Assembly (NCBI GenBank): GCA_001910725.1
Contig: MJGA01000008.1
Span: 930,001 to 994,000, forward strand
Length of the DNA: 64,000 nucleotides
Source: Phanerodontia chrysosporium
Lineage: Eukaryota > Basidiomycota > Agaricomycetes > Polyporales > Phanerochaetaceae
Direction: 5' to 3'
The translations under genes were made by a program, and so were the position numbers. This document shows, one piece after another, positions 1 through 12,000 of this stretch (position 1 is its first letter; each line of letters begins with the position of its first letter). The notes below the pieces were generated by a model. It saw only the letters and a program-made list of their open reading frames with translations, was not told where the DNA came from and made no database searches.

Positions 1-1242
1 CACGAAACTGTTACTCACATTTTTCCGAATGTAGGCGTCCATCGTCATCTGCTGACCACTCGCCTTTTTTGGCATCGAGTGTTGCAAACTGCTCAGATCG
101 ACGAGTGTCGCAGCAGAGTTGCGAGGAACAGCCCATTGATCTGGAACAGAATCAATAGTACGCAGTTCCTCAACTGCAACCTTTCTCGTGATCTGGATCT
201 TCTGACCAGGCGCTGCTGTGCGACGACGCTTGTCACCATCCGAAGTACTGGATGAAATGACAGGCGACAATGCACGTTTTCGGGCGGGTGACTGGGAACC
301 ACTAGAGGGCTGAGATTGGGAAGCCAAGGCGTCTTGAAGTAGATCCTCGAACGTCGCTGCAGACGAGGTGCGGGACATGCTGGGGCGAGAACCTAACAGC
401 AAGGGTGTCTGCGTCCTTGGTGGCGTTAGCAGACCAGTGGTGGAGGGCGAGGATCGAAAACGAGAGGGAGTGCCAGTGCCAGATGAGGTCTGTGAAGCGA
501 GTTTGCGAGCGAATGCCACTATTTCGACTTCATCGTCATCTTCGTCGGACGAGATGATAATAACCTCATCTACGGATGATCAGCACCGAGAATGAATAGA
601 CAACATGTGTACATACCATCTTCTTGTGGGCCAGATCTCTTTGCCTGTGTAGCAGGCTGCGGGAGCTTGTCTTCACTGGCCTCTCGCTTGATTGGTGTGA
701 CTTGAGGCAGTAGCGGAGTTGAAGCACGGGAGATTGCTTTCAAAGCGCCAGGACGCGCGAGGAGAGCCTCCAGAGCCACAGGGCTAACCCATGCCTCACT
801 ATTCTCGAGTGAAAAGAAGGCTTCATTGTCTTTTATGGTGCTCAGCGGTAACATCTGGATCGCAATGAATACGAGCCGGATTGGAGAGGACAGCGACGTA
901 CCACATGTAGGAACCCTCTCAGCACATTCTCTGACACTTTACCCAACACCTTCTGCGAGACTGAATGTCGGTCAGGCTTGCCCTCATTGCCCAGGGCAGC
1001 ACGCCAATCTTGAAAGAGCTGGTAGCCGCACGCCGAGACCCAGCGGTCAGGATGGTCGGTAGACAGGTAGTGAGGGTGCTGTGGGTCTGCAAGAGTGGCC
1101 GGAAATGCCTGTAGACACGAAAGAAAGATATTAATAAACACAAGAGGACATGTAAAGTGTGGAAAATACTCACGAAGGCCCGGTACTCCTGTAGATCCTT
1201 CACTCTGAGGTCAAAGGGACTGAAGTTAGCGGCGGGAGCCAT
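1..1242 (-). CDS. Hypothetical protein, 3' end beyond the window; acidic SUMO-interaction-like stretch
   Basis: The start is placed at 1242 (MAPAANFSPFDLRVKD...). Four exons are visible: about 23 codons, an intron from 1173 to about 1110, a conserved-looking exon with DRWVSACGYQLFQDW, then a third exon (EAWVSPVALEALLARPG) and a long low-complexity exon. The last exon begins DDEVIIISSDEDDDEVEIV, a hydrophobic patch flanked by Asp/Glu that resembles a SUMO-interacting motif, followed by Ser/Thr/Pro-rich sequence and a basic RKRA/KRRR patch that could be a nuclear signal. Near position 15 a GTGAGT donor suggests the gene continues out of the window. I do not recognise the family. A nuclear role is inference from the basic and acidic patches only. 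Confidence 0.7.
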
Positions 1243-1828
1243 ATTAGACTATGCCGTACGTGTAGAGACACAGAAAAAGGAGCGAGCAGGGCCTCACCAA
1301 GACCCCCACCGCTCAAAATTGCCGTTAAATCCGGGCATCGTTCAGTTTTCGCGGCGGCGGGGCGTCCTCGCTGGTGGGCGCATCCCCCAGCACCAGTCCT
1401 GCGTTCCAGGTCACAGTCACTCCGAGCGTCATAGAGGTGAGGTACAGAATGTCTATTGAGGGCCAACGGCACTGCGTGGCGCAAGAATGGAGGTGGTGTT
1501 CGCCACAGAAACGAACAGCGCGGGCGAACATACGGTGATGCGCCCTCCCGAATTGGGAACCCTATCGTAGGGGCATTTCGAATGTCCCCGTCTCATGCTT
1601 CGGCATTTGCCGAGCCATGACTCCTGCCGACACTCGCCGACGCTGCCTCCTGCCCTCCATTTCACTTTTAGTAGGATTCCCACGGGCCCTTTCGCAATCA
1701 ATCATACTAAACTCATTAGTACTCGATTGCAAGTGAGCGCGGCTTAGCGGAATATACACGCCTCAGGAAACGCGTCTGCGGACTAGGCAGGTATATTCCT
1801 AGACGTCATCCATGAGGTGGAAAGTAAG
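1243..1828. other. Intergenic, promoter side of the minus-strand gene at 1-1242
   Basis: No reading frame with convincing composition or splice signals on either strand. It must hold the 5' region of the gene starting at 1242. I see no repeat or RNA gene. Confidence 0.5.
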
Positions 1829-1990
1829 TCAGTCCCCACGTTGTGTAACATGCAGACAAGAGTGTCGCCTCGCAAGCAGTGCCGTCTGCGCGCCTACCAA
1901 AGCGGTAGGAACTGCGATCGAGGCTCGGGGGACGTCGTACTCACTTGTCGTGCTAGGGAGAAGGGCAAAGAGAACGAAAACTGCATACAT
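1829..1990 (-). CDS. Possible tiny secreted peptide
   Basis: The ATG at 1990 opens MYAVFVLFALLPSTTS, a compact signal-peptide-like sequence. It is followed at once by a canonical intron candidate (GTGAGTACG ... TTGGTAG, 51 bases, a multiple of three). With the intron removed the product is about 36 residues and ends ...RRHSCLHVTQRGD. Upstream of the ATG the sequence is pyrimidine-rich, as in many basidiomycete promoters. The frame is open whether or not the intron is spliced. Nothing supports a function. It could equally be a chance frame between two real genes; RNA-seq coverage would settle it. Confidence 0.3.
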   Translation of the reverse strand: MYAVFVLFALLPSTTSEYDVPRASIAVPTALVGAQTALLARRHSCLHVTQRGD

Positions 1991-2276
1991 GATGGTGAGC
2001 TAGGGAAGCGTCGCGTTATTGCAACGGCAGGGGCAATGGGAACAACATATGTCATCGTTAGATGATGTTCGAATGTCGGCCTCACGAGAATACACGGAGG
2101 TACCCTACGGGCCCATGAATGCAGGCAATAACCGCAAAGGGAGAAAACGGCTTGCACCAATACCAATATGGGATTCTCCTCGATACACCACCCTTACACC
2201 CACGAACGAGCAGAGCTTTTGGTAGACAGACCTCCAGCCTATCCAGATGATGACCCATCTCTATTCTCGACACCGA

Positions 2277-3075
2277 CTAGTAGACGTAGCCTAGAATCTT
2301 GCCACCGACGTGCTTACGACGGGCCTCCTCGTGGTCGAGGATACCAGAGGATGTCGTCTGAGAGCGCATGATTTCAGTGAAAGTCTGGGATGCTACGCAA
2401 AAAGGCAACATACGAGGATGAGGATGCCGAACTGACGGGCGGGCAGCAGCAGATTGACCCAGTTCTCGATCTGATCCACCTGAACGTTGTAGCGGGGAGA
2501 GATAACACCAGTCTTGTTCAGACGGCCGTTGAGCTGCACCACAATCTTGCCGGCGCGGTGGTCATCAACAATCTCGAACTCGCCGATGTAACCTGAAGGG
2601 AAGGATTCAGCATTGTTCAGGGTTCAGTTGTGCATAGAAATATTTGAATGTAATCTCCTGCGTGAACCTAGGTCCATGAATGATGGAAATGGGTTGTATT
2701 GGTTATGGGAGATATCTCGATATCTCGGAGCGTTAAAACGAGGGGGAGGTGGGGCACAACCCTCGCCGATCGTAGTTATCACTCCGATTGTTGGGCCGTA
2801 GTGCGGCAAGGAGACCAGACAGATAGGACTACTCACCATGACGCTGCATCACGCTCAGGAACTTCACAATGACCTTAGAAGAAGGCCGGATGAGGACCTG
2901 ACGCTTGCCACGGCGCTCAGCGTTGACAATGTTGTTCTGAGAGGCCGCGATTAACTTCTGTTCCGAATAAGATGTTCGCCAGGATAACTCACAAGGCAAT
3001 CGTTCTAGAGGGAGGTGAGAGACAGCCCCGAGATGTACCGCTATAACGACGCACCAGGACAGAGACGCGGACCAT
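2277..3075 (-). CDS. RPS22: 40S ribosomal protein S22 (uS8, RPS15A)
   Basis: Small-subunit ribosomal protein of the uS8 family, which binds helix 21 of 18S rRNA. Five exons splice into a full-length protein: MVRVSVL, then NDCL, then [20 protein letters not shown]...VMQRHG, then the [15 protein letters not shown]...ARQFGILIL exon, then [16 protein letters not shown]...LGYVY. The order and the motifs [21 protein letters not shown] and LLPARQFG match the eukaryotic family end to end (about 130 residues). Very short first exons are typical of fungal ribosomal protein genes. It is divergent from RPS17, sharing a promoter of about 0.4 kb, which would favour co-regulation. Confidence 0.95.
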
Positions 3076-3483
3076 GGCGAGTAACGAGAAGGGATGGACT
3101 TGAAGGCGACTAGTGATCGAAATAAGCGGTGGTAAGTACCTACGCTCGTCCGAGTGTCGTGCTTAGAAAGCGCGAGTCAAGACGAGCTGAGAACAACGGA
3201 GTGCGTCGTCGGAGAGATCGTCAAGGGGCGCCTTCGCACGCAATAGAGGAATGGAAGACATTATTCACCTTGCCTGTAGGATGTTGCGAGCGTGAGCGAC
3301 GTCGACGGTGGACAACAAGGCAAGCAGAGTGCGCGCCAGCCACGGGCGCTTGTGGCTGCCGCCTCCTGTACAGTACCTTTTCAGCCACCATCCGGCACCT
3401 GCCGAATTTGGACCGCCACCGTCCCTAGCGTCAAGCAGCCCATCCTCAAGCCCGCCGCCGTCGCCAACAACCCTCTGATCAAC
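3076..3483. promoter_or_regulatory. Shared divergent promoter of RPS22 and RPS17
   Basis: 408 bases separate the start codons of two ribosomal protein genes transcribed away from each other. No other gene fits. Immediately before the RPS17 ATG the sequence is pyrimidine/CG-rich (cctcaagcccgccgccgtcgcc), as expected of a TOP-like leader. I could not single out a binding motif with confidence. Confidence 0.6.
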
Positions 3484-4267
3484 ATGGTGCGTTTCCTATA
3501 AGCCGTTCCGTTCGTGAAATCTCTCAATCTCGCTTCTGACGCCGTTCTTTCTGCTTGAAATAGGGCCGTGTACGCACCAAGACCACGAAGAGGGCCTCCC
3601 GTGTTCTCATCGAGAAATAGTGAGTTGTATTCATGCTTTCGTCGGCCCAAGCTTTCTGGGTGTTTTTGAAGGAAGAGAATCCCCATGGGCGAATGTTTTG
3701 ACCTTCATTATCTGGACGCTCATATCAGGCTGGGTCTTCCTCTTGGTAAAGGTCGGAAGAGCTAACTGCGCATGATAGCTACCCACGCTTGACCCTCGAT
3801 TTCCACACGAACAAGCGTATCATTGATGAAGTCGTACGTAGCTTTCCAAAATTCGAAATCGTCAAGTCTCAACTACCCTGATTATTAGGCTGTCGTTCCC
3901 TCAAAACGTCTCAGGAACAAGATTGCTGGATTCACAACTCATCTCATGAAGCGCATCCAGAAGGGCCCTGTGCGTGGCATCTCGTTCAAGCTCCAGGAGG
4001 AGGAGCGTGAGCGCAAGGACAACTACGTCCCCGAGATCTCCGCTCTCGATACTAGTGTATCTGGTCTCGAGGTCGATCCTGACACCAAGGTGCGTCACTT
4101 CATTCTCTGTACTTGCTGCTCTATCTAATAGCCGGGTGCTTTCCAAGGACCTTCTTCATGCACTCAACTTCGACTCGGTGCAAGTCAACGTTGTCGCCCC
4201 CGTTGTTGCCCTCCCCGAGCGTGGCCCTCGCCGCGACCGCCGCAATGTTCCGGGTGCTGGTCGGTAA
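3484..4267 (+). CDS. RPS17: 40S ribosomal protein S17 (eS17)
   Basis: Small-subunit protein of the eS17 family. The ATG at 3484 is an exon of only three bases, directly followed by a GTGCGT donor; the protein continues [19 protein letters not shown] after the intron. Further exons give [18 protein letters not shown], then [20 protein letters not shown] and [20 protein letters not shown], then [11 protein letters not shown]...[12 protein letters not shown]. All are collinear with the family over its whole length. The single-codon first exon is a known feature of ribosomal protein genes and is easily missed by gene finders. It is divergent from RPS22. Confidence 0.95.
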
Positions 4268-4911
4268 ATCGTTGGTCCCTTACGACATCCATGTATCGTC
4301 TGTCGCAACTATGCACATCGGTGACTTCTGGGCTCGCCACACGGGACTACATAGTGCAATGCAGGCCCATACGCGCAGGAGTGGCGCAAGGTATCCTCCG
4401 TTGTACTTGTTATGCTGTCATGTATGTTCTAGCACCGGCTCAATGGCCAGCAGCAAGGCCCCGTTGATCGCCATCGCCCTTGGGCGGTACCTTCCATATT
4501 TATCTTGGAATGACACTGTCATCTGTGGGTGTCCTGGCACCGCATCTTGTGCGCTAAGTTGTCGAGAGGAACCGGACTATTGTGTGGGGTTGTTGTGCGG
4601 GATTTCATTCAGTCCAAGTCCACGTGCTATAGACTTAGCAACTCTAGCCGTTCTCGTAGGTTAGTATCCGACTAGTATAACCGGCATATGCGTCACCCCG
4701 CTGCTGTTCCTACTGTGTACAGCGGGGCTTGTGGCCCTGTTCAGACATCTAGTAAGTGATCACGACAGTTTTAGAACTCTACTTGTGCAGATGTGCTACA
4801 TATATGATAGCCCCCACTGTAGGTCCCTCATCGCCCTCAACTATCATAGGATTACGCACGCCTACTCGGTATGTGGTGTAAGTGGACGTGGAGCGACGCG
4901 TGACAAAAAGA
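4268..4911. other. Intergenic
   Basis: Open frames here extend by chance from the RPS17 terminal exon. No coding signature, repeat or RNA fold was noticed before the tRNA. Confidence 0.5.
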
Positions 4912-4993
4912 GGGCTCAACCGGGATTCGAACCCGGGATCCCTTGCATTCGGATCTGCCCAAAGCAAGTATCTTACCTCTAGACCATTGAGCC
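4912..4993 (-). tRNA. tRNA-Pro (TGG) with 10-base intron
   Basis: On the minus strand a complete cloverleaf folds: acceptor GGCTCAA/TTGAGCC, anticodon stem CTTGC/GCAAG, T-arm CCGGG TTCGAAT CCCGG. The loop reads TTTGGG, a 10-base insertion (CAGATCCGAA), then T, so the anticodon is TGG with a short intron at the canonical position one base 3' of the anticodon. The mature length is 72. A run of T follows on the minus strand (the plus strand shows caaaaag), the usual RNA polymerase III stop. Its sequence matches the second copy at 5678 except inside the intron. Confidence 0.95.
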
Positions 4994-5677
4994 TCGTACA
5001 TGTTTTCATTATGTATGCATATGCCTGGATTGCAACTGTGAGGCTGCGCGCACAGTCTAAGTTTCCGCCGCAAGATGGCGTGTAACAAGAGCCATAATAC
5101 CTGTACGGTACCTAGCAAATACGGTGTTACTGAATAGCTCTATGCTACAGAATTCGGAGTGACTAAGACTATTACTAGGTACGTGTACAGTGCATGTTCT
5201 GCAATGTTAAATGGGAAAGAAGACGGCAGAGGATGCTCCTCTGGGTGAGCTCTGACTAGCAGCATGGTAATGGAATGATGAAGCAGAAACCGCCGCCCTA
5301 GGTAGAGATATGTGGAGACATGAGCTAAACCTTGGGAGATACTGCACGCTGCTTACCGGGCAAGGAATGCAACCACCCCTGAGCCTCTCGGCTCCATCTT
5401 TCTTGGCGTCCTCCGTAGAACGTGATGCTGACATTGGCGAGAAGCCTTTGGGCTGGACGGAGACAACGGATGTGCTGCGGGGATTGGTGTGTGCGGTGGG
5501 TGGATATGTTGGTGTCTCAACAGGCAGAGACATGTCTGAGGTAGTGTCGTGGCGGTTGGGGTCTACTTTCAATGGACAGACCTCTCGGGTCCCAGCGGCG
5601 TTATATATATCGTGTGGCGGGATGACGTCAAATGAACTCCTCATTGGTAGTAAGAACCTCAATGCCAACATTGTTAT
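4994..5677. other. Spacer between the two inverted tRNA-Pro genes
   Basis: No gene is supported. Open frames of 154 codons (minus) and 214 codons (plus) overlap each other and run into tRNA sequence, so they are chance frames. It should hold polymerase III upstream regions for both tRNAs. Confidence 0.5.
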
Positions 5678-5759
5678 GGCTCAATGGTCTAGAGGTAAGA
5701 TACTTGCTTTGGGTGGGTCCGAATGCAAGGGATCCCGGGTTCGAATCCCGGTTGAGCCC
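5678..5759 (+). tRNA. tRNA-Pro (TGG) with 10-base intron, second copy
   Basis: Same cloverleaf as the copy at 4912-4993 on the opposite strand. The exons are identical; the intron is TGGGTCCGAA instead of CAGATCCGAA. A CTCTTTTTG run directly after the gene is the polymerase III terminator. The two genes point away from the spacer between them. Confidence 0.95.
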
Positions 5760-6090
5760 TCTTTTTGCCTCTCGAGCCTCTGTTTACAGTCCATCCACAC
5801 CAGTCATACTGTGTATTTAACTTTGCCTTTGCTCGAAAACTCCGACCGTAGACATCGAGCTTGCTTTCATCATTCCATGTGGTGCCATGGAGTACATACC
5901 CAAGTCGCGCCGTGGCCACCTCTGATGCTTCTTGATGGCGCGGCTACTTACTGATAACCGTGGATGACGACGCTAGCCATTCCGGAAAGCGATACGCGCA
6001 TGACACGTGCATTTCTCTCTGTAACGCTAGGCGTGGACCAACAGTCACTATCATACGCACCGCGACGCGCTCTTCGCAGAACATCCGAAC
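5760..6090. other. Intergenic, promoter of the large ATPase gene
   Basis: 331 bases from the tRNA terminator to the start codon at 6091. No coding potential seen. It contains a CG-rich stretch (caccgcgacgcgctcttcg) just upstream of the ATG. Confidence 0.5.
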
Positions 6091-9000
6091 ATGGCGTATG
6101 TGCGGGCCTCACTAGTGCGTGACGTGCCTTTCATTTCAGACTGTTTCCTAATGATTGGATGCGCTACGCAGTGGGCTGCCGGCCATGACGAGTCGGTCGA
6201 GGTCAATCAGAGAGCATTAATCGACAAGGTCCTCGCGCGATACTCTGGAGAGTTTACAGGTGCGCCACTGAGGGGTGTACAGACTTCAGTCTGACTATCA
6301 TACCGAAATGCAGTATTCCGCGAGCTGCTTCAGAACTCGGACGATGCCAGTTCCAGCGCAGTTGAAATACACTTCGAGAGCAAACAGTTCCTTGACAAGC
6401 AAGAGGAAACTGCTGCGGATGCTCCAGTCACCACTGATGGCGATGTAGACAAGCTAGGTGACTTGAAATCGGCCATCGTACGTACAGTTTAACGTCAATT
6501 CCGACGGCTAACTCTTTCCGAATGTTCAGATGCACCAATGGACCTTCAAGAATGACGGAATAATATTTCGAGATGAAGATTGGAGCCGTTTAAAAAAGAT
6601 AGGTAGGTCTCTGAAGGCGCATCCTTTGCTGCAGCGGTGTCCTGACTCCAGTAGCGGAAGGCAATCCAGACGAGGAGAAGATCGGCGCTTTCGGAGTAGG
6701 GTTCTATAGTCTCTTCTCCGTCACAGAGGAGCCGTTTGTGACGTCCGGTGGTAAGTCTCACGCCATTGGCTAGGTAGTTACGCTCACCGTGGGACAGATC
6801 AGTGGATGGGCTTCTACTGGAAGGACGGCAAGGATCAGGTCAGTGACTCTGCAACGTACGCAGAACGTACAGTCATACCATTCCACGCAGCTCTTCGCCA
6901 GACGGGGAAAGCTTCCTGAGGGGAGACATAGCCGGTGGACTACGTTTAGCATGCCTCTGCGCGAGCCAGGTCCGCCTCCAATTCCCTTTGACTTCATACG
7001 TTTTCTTGCATCGTCGATTACTTTCATGACGCATCTTTCCGAGGTCAGCGTGTTCCTTGACGGTCGGCGGTTAGCTAGGCTGAAGAAAGACCGTGGCATG
7101 CCACGATCGATCAGCCTCAGGAAGGGTCTGAAGAGCGAAACAGCCAAGGGGACAATGAGAATTACCGGGGTAAACGTCACCAGTGCGCATCCTCCAATTG
7201 CATACAAGCTCATCTCCGCAGCTTACTCCTTGTCGTGTTCTAGCCCTACATATAAAGGCGGAGGTGATGCAGTGGGTCTACGTGGCAGGGTCCTCGATGA
7301 ACCAACGTAAACGCGTTCTCGCTGTCGAGCAGCAGCAGGCGCGCAAAACCGTGACCTCCGGATTCTTCTCCTCGCTCTTCTCTTCGTTCTCCGGCACACC
7401 CCAGCGTACACCCTCGCCGATGCACCCTATACCGCCTCTGAACCTAGAAGAGATCGAGTCGGAGGAGCAGAAGAGGTTGTTGACAGTGAACGAGCTCAAC
7501 GTGACGCTAGCGGTCTTTTCCGCGGACGTGGAAGTACGCCTCGACGACCACATGAAGAAAGAGCTACTTCGTGCAACCAAGAAGAATCCGCCAACGCATA
7601 TGAAGTATGAGTTGATCTATGTACGTACTCCTGCAATCGATACGCCGCTGTATGATCAATTATACACTCACTAGACTGGCAAGGAAGAGTACGATGCTAG
7701 CAAGACTGAAGATGATCGCAGCCCAGCGGGTACTGGAAGCATCTTCCAGGGTTTACGAGCAGATGTTGATGGGTAAGTATCCGTAGGTTAGCAACCTTCG
7801 CATTGCTGACTCGTGATCAAGTACCGGCACAGCTCGAATATTCATCGTGCGTCCATCGTATACCGCAACCGCGTAAACCTAACGCTCGACCTAGGGGCAC
7901 TCCACTGGACAAACAACTGGCATTGGGGGGCACATGTCGGCTCGCTTCATACCAACGGTCGAGCGTGAATCGATTGATTTCATGTACGTGCGATCTGCCA
8001 ATTCAGAGGTGGCAAATTGCTGAGCTAAATTTGTAGAGATCGCAACGTCCGCGGTGAGTTTACAAAAGACCGATGCTCCGTTATACAGCGCCCCTGACTT
8101 GACTTATTTCATCCAGTATGGAACGAAGAACTCCTAGGTGTGGGGGGCTATCTCGCACGTACGGCCTACGAGGAAGAGATGGACAAGATATCTGCCTTAT
8201 GGCCTGAGGGCGACCCCTCTTCAGCTCTGCACGATGCTGCGGGAGAGCTTCGAAGCAAGCTCTACGCGCGAGCACTTCATACGATGAAGTTCTTCACGTT
8301 CTATCCGTCTACCCCGGCCGCTCAGGTCTCAGGTCTCCTTGAAGAAGCTTTCTTCTCATGTGCTACCTCATCTTCTGCGCTGTCGTTCATTATGGGCGAG
8401 CCATCCACATCTCCTTTTCCGATCATCTCCACCGTTGGGATTCGACCTGCCTCCGAGGTCCGCATGCCCAATTCAGCTTTCACCGAGTTCCTCAAGCAAC
8501 TCCCCGTAATCCCAGCCGAAATAGTGGAGAGCGCGGGAGCCATGGTTACAACTTTGCAGGCCCGTGACATGATCAAAGATATCACGTTTTCGGATGTTCT
8601 GAAGGAACTTAGGGCGAGGCCGTTGCCCGAGGTGCGTCTCATTCTGGGGACTGCTCACGAAGCTGACCGTGTGACAGGCCGAGATGATCGCGTGCTTTAA
8701 GTGGTGGATCGACCTATACAAGTCCGGAGCGGCGAAACAGACTGAACGAGCCCGAGGAGAGCTGCTCAATGCCGCCATCGTGATCTGCGGCACTTCTGCT
8801 GCAGAAGACGAGAAGATAGTGCCTCTAAGCACTGTGAAATCATTCGTCAATAATCGCGCAGCGTACATTCCGCTAGACGGCCCACTCCCATCGTACCTCC
8901 TGCCATCAAGTATCAGCAGGCATTTTGACCCGCAGTGGCTAAAGGCAGCGTTCGGCTGGAACGAATTTCAGCTGCCCGAATGGCTGCATCACGTTCTCGA

Positions 9001-12000
9001 CATACAAGTCAGAGCGTCCGATCCCGAACACGACATCACTCTCTCTGCAACCTGGGCAGAACGCGTGCTACAGGTGCTTACGCGCGCGTGGCCATCGTCC
9101 TCCAAGGCGACCCAACAGGCTGTAGTCGATCTTCTGAAGGAGGTTCCCTGCGTACCCACTACCGCGGGCATGAGGGTGCCGGCAGAGGCCTATTTTCAAA
9201 ACGCGCACGTGTTCCCTGACCTACCTCTGGCCAAGTTGCCCTCAGGTGTGCTAATCAAAGGTACGCTCGAGAAGGTCTTGGAGGCGCTTGGGGTTCGCAA
9301 GCACGTCGAGCTTCAGATTGTCTTCAATCGGTTAGTTGCTTCGTGGGTAGATTCCGACCCCTGTCGCTGAGCCGTTTATGGCAGGATGATCAAAACTGGC
9401 GACTGGTCCACCATCGACCTAATCAAGTATCTTGTTGCGGTTCAAACTACACTTAGTGACGAGGAACTTGAACGGCTGAAGCTTACGGCGGCATTTCCAA
9501 GGGAACAAAGGAACGAACGGCAGGACCGGATTCAGAGCAATACGGCAAAGCTGGAGAGGTATCGCGCAAGCCAGCTGTTTGAACCCTTGGACGTGTTCAG
9601 GAAGCTGGGTCTTCCGGTTTTAGACTGGGGCCAGAACAAATGGAAAGCATCGACCGAAGAAGGTTAACGGTTTTTCAGACCTTCAGCACTCACTGTCTCA
9701 TCTTGTTTTATTCGCCAGCACGGTTCTTGTTCCGTCTGGGGCTAACAAGGTGGCCCCCACTCAATACTGTGTTGTCAATCGCCGCAAGCCAGAACGAAGA
9801 GGCTCGGTCGAATGCCCTTCGTTACTTCTTGGACAATCACTCCAATCGGTATGCCGCCTACAATTCTGCGGACTTCGCCGATCTAGCTTTCATCCCCGCG
9901 CTTCGGAATGGCAAACCATGCTTAGCCAAGCCAAACGAAGTGAGCAGTCTTCTGCAATATTTGCAGTACTAATCTGACCATCTACAGGTATTCGCTCGCC
10001 CGGAATGGAGCTCTTTAGGGTTTTCGATAGTGAGCCCGGAACTCTCGCAGGAGGACCTTGTCAAGTTGGGCATACCGGATCATCCGTCGTCTACGCTCCT
10101 TGTCAAGTTACTCACGAATACTCCGCCTGACGACGAAGAAGTCGCAAAGCAATGGTTCACCTTGATGGCAGGCCACGTCACAGGTTCGTGGTCCTTCGAG
10201 CCATCTGTCTGTCCTGCTGAACTGGCCGCAGAGTTCAGTCCCGCACAACTTCAAGTGCTTTCGCAGGCTCTCATTGTCCCCATCAAGTCCGGGATCGACA
10301 AGACTCTGCAACTCAAGGCTCCTCGGCAATGTTACTTCCGCAGCAGAACAGACGTGCAACAGCTGCACTCGAAGTTGTTCACCTTTGTTGATTTCGGTCT
10401 CACCGCCAATCAGTTCCTCAGCGCATGTGGTACAAAACGCGAGCCTACAGTGGAGGAGGTTGCGCAGATATTGCTAGAGGACCCACGCCGCTTCTATGAG
10501 ATGGCGCAGGGAAAGGATAAGTATGTTCAATCAGTGTCACGGCTGGTCGCAGATAGCTGACAATTTTCAGCTTCTTGACTGAGCTCCGCAATATTGCAAT
10601 CAACCGGCGCCTTCTTTCTGGAACTACGGTCGCACGTCTGAAGCGATCGTCAGCTTTCCTCGGTGTCCGTCGTGTTCGTCGTGCGAAGAAACTCTCTGAA
10701 GACGTAGATGAGGAAGAAGACTGGAGTTATGAATACGACTTGTTACCGGCAGAGAAGATAGTTATCGCCGATGACACGAACGGTTATCAGTTATTCGGCG
10801 ACGCGACGTTCAGTTGCCCTCAGGAAGATCTCTTGGAAGGTAAGGACTAATTTTCTTCGTCAGCGCTGCGCTACAATCTTCTATCCAGACTTTTACCAAG
10901 AATTTGGCTCTCGACGCCTCAGCTCCTTGATCAAAGATGATTACAAGACGACGACCGAGATCAAGAACTCGAAGAAGGCGCAGGAGATTAGGTCGCTGAT
11001 TCTTGAACGCTTACCGTTATTTCTACATGAGCACACGCACACACAGACCCGCGTTCCTTACTCATGGCTGAATCAAGACAAGAACTTCGTCGTTCGGACG
11101 TTCGGGAAACTTACAGTCGTGAAGAGCCTCAAACACGACCAGTTGCTCGTCATGAAAAATCAAGATGCTTCCGCCGTGGCCTTCAGGGATGGGCGGGGTC
11201 CAATTCAACTTTGGCTTGCAGGGAACGACTCTGTAGATATGTTTGAGTAAGTGTCCTACACGCTTCCTTCCCCACTGCACTGACGTGAAGCGTATTAGAG
11301 TGTCGACTTCCCTTTGTCGCCTTCTTTTTGAGCACCCTCGAGCAAGTGACGCTCTCCTGTTTATGACGATATTATCCACGGACCTCAAATCCTTGAAGCG
11401 CAGAGGATATAACGGTGTGCAGTCCACAATCCTGAGTCCGCGGCGTAGCCGACCGATTTGCCATCATAGTCGACAGAATCCTTCAGCGACAGCGGGCCCA
11501 ACGCCAAGCAGCGGATAATCTCGCGCGCGAAGCACTGCGCGAAGCGGAAAGATCCACCCAGCTCTCATCGAAGAGTGCTGATCACTCTGTACCGCACCCA
11601 TCCCCAGAGATTCTTGGCCAAGATGACAGAGCACTGTCTGTGTCAGACTCGTCAAGCACAACGTTCCCACAAGATAGCACACGGTCGACATTCCGGAGTT
11701 CAATCGACAACTGGAGGAAGAAATTCACCAGCAAACCAGGGCCCTCGTCTTTGGGTGCAACTCCTAGCGGGAACGTTCCTGAGTCTAATCCCATTGATCA
11801 GCCTAGCGATGGCCTGCATGACGTTCATAGCGGCGAGGTGCTTCGAGAACCGCCACGAGCCTCCAGTTCTCGGCCGGTCACACCAGGTCCCACGCCTATG
11901 CGCAACATCGGTATGTATTATGACAATAACTCCAAGAAGTCGCTGATGCTTGCGTAGCGGCCAATATTGATGTGGCAATCCGTGCGTGTCGTGAGGAGAA

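Noticed and set aside
5207..5954. Open frames of 154 codons (minus) and 214 codons (plus) around the second tRNA-Pro
   Set aside because: They overlap each other; the plus one translates the tRNA itself and neither has splice signals or family resemblance.
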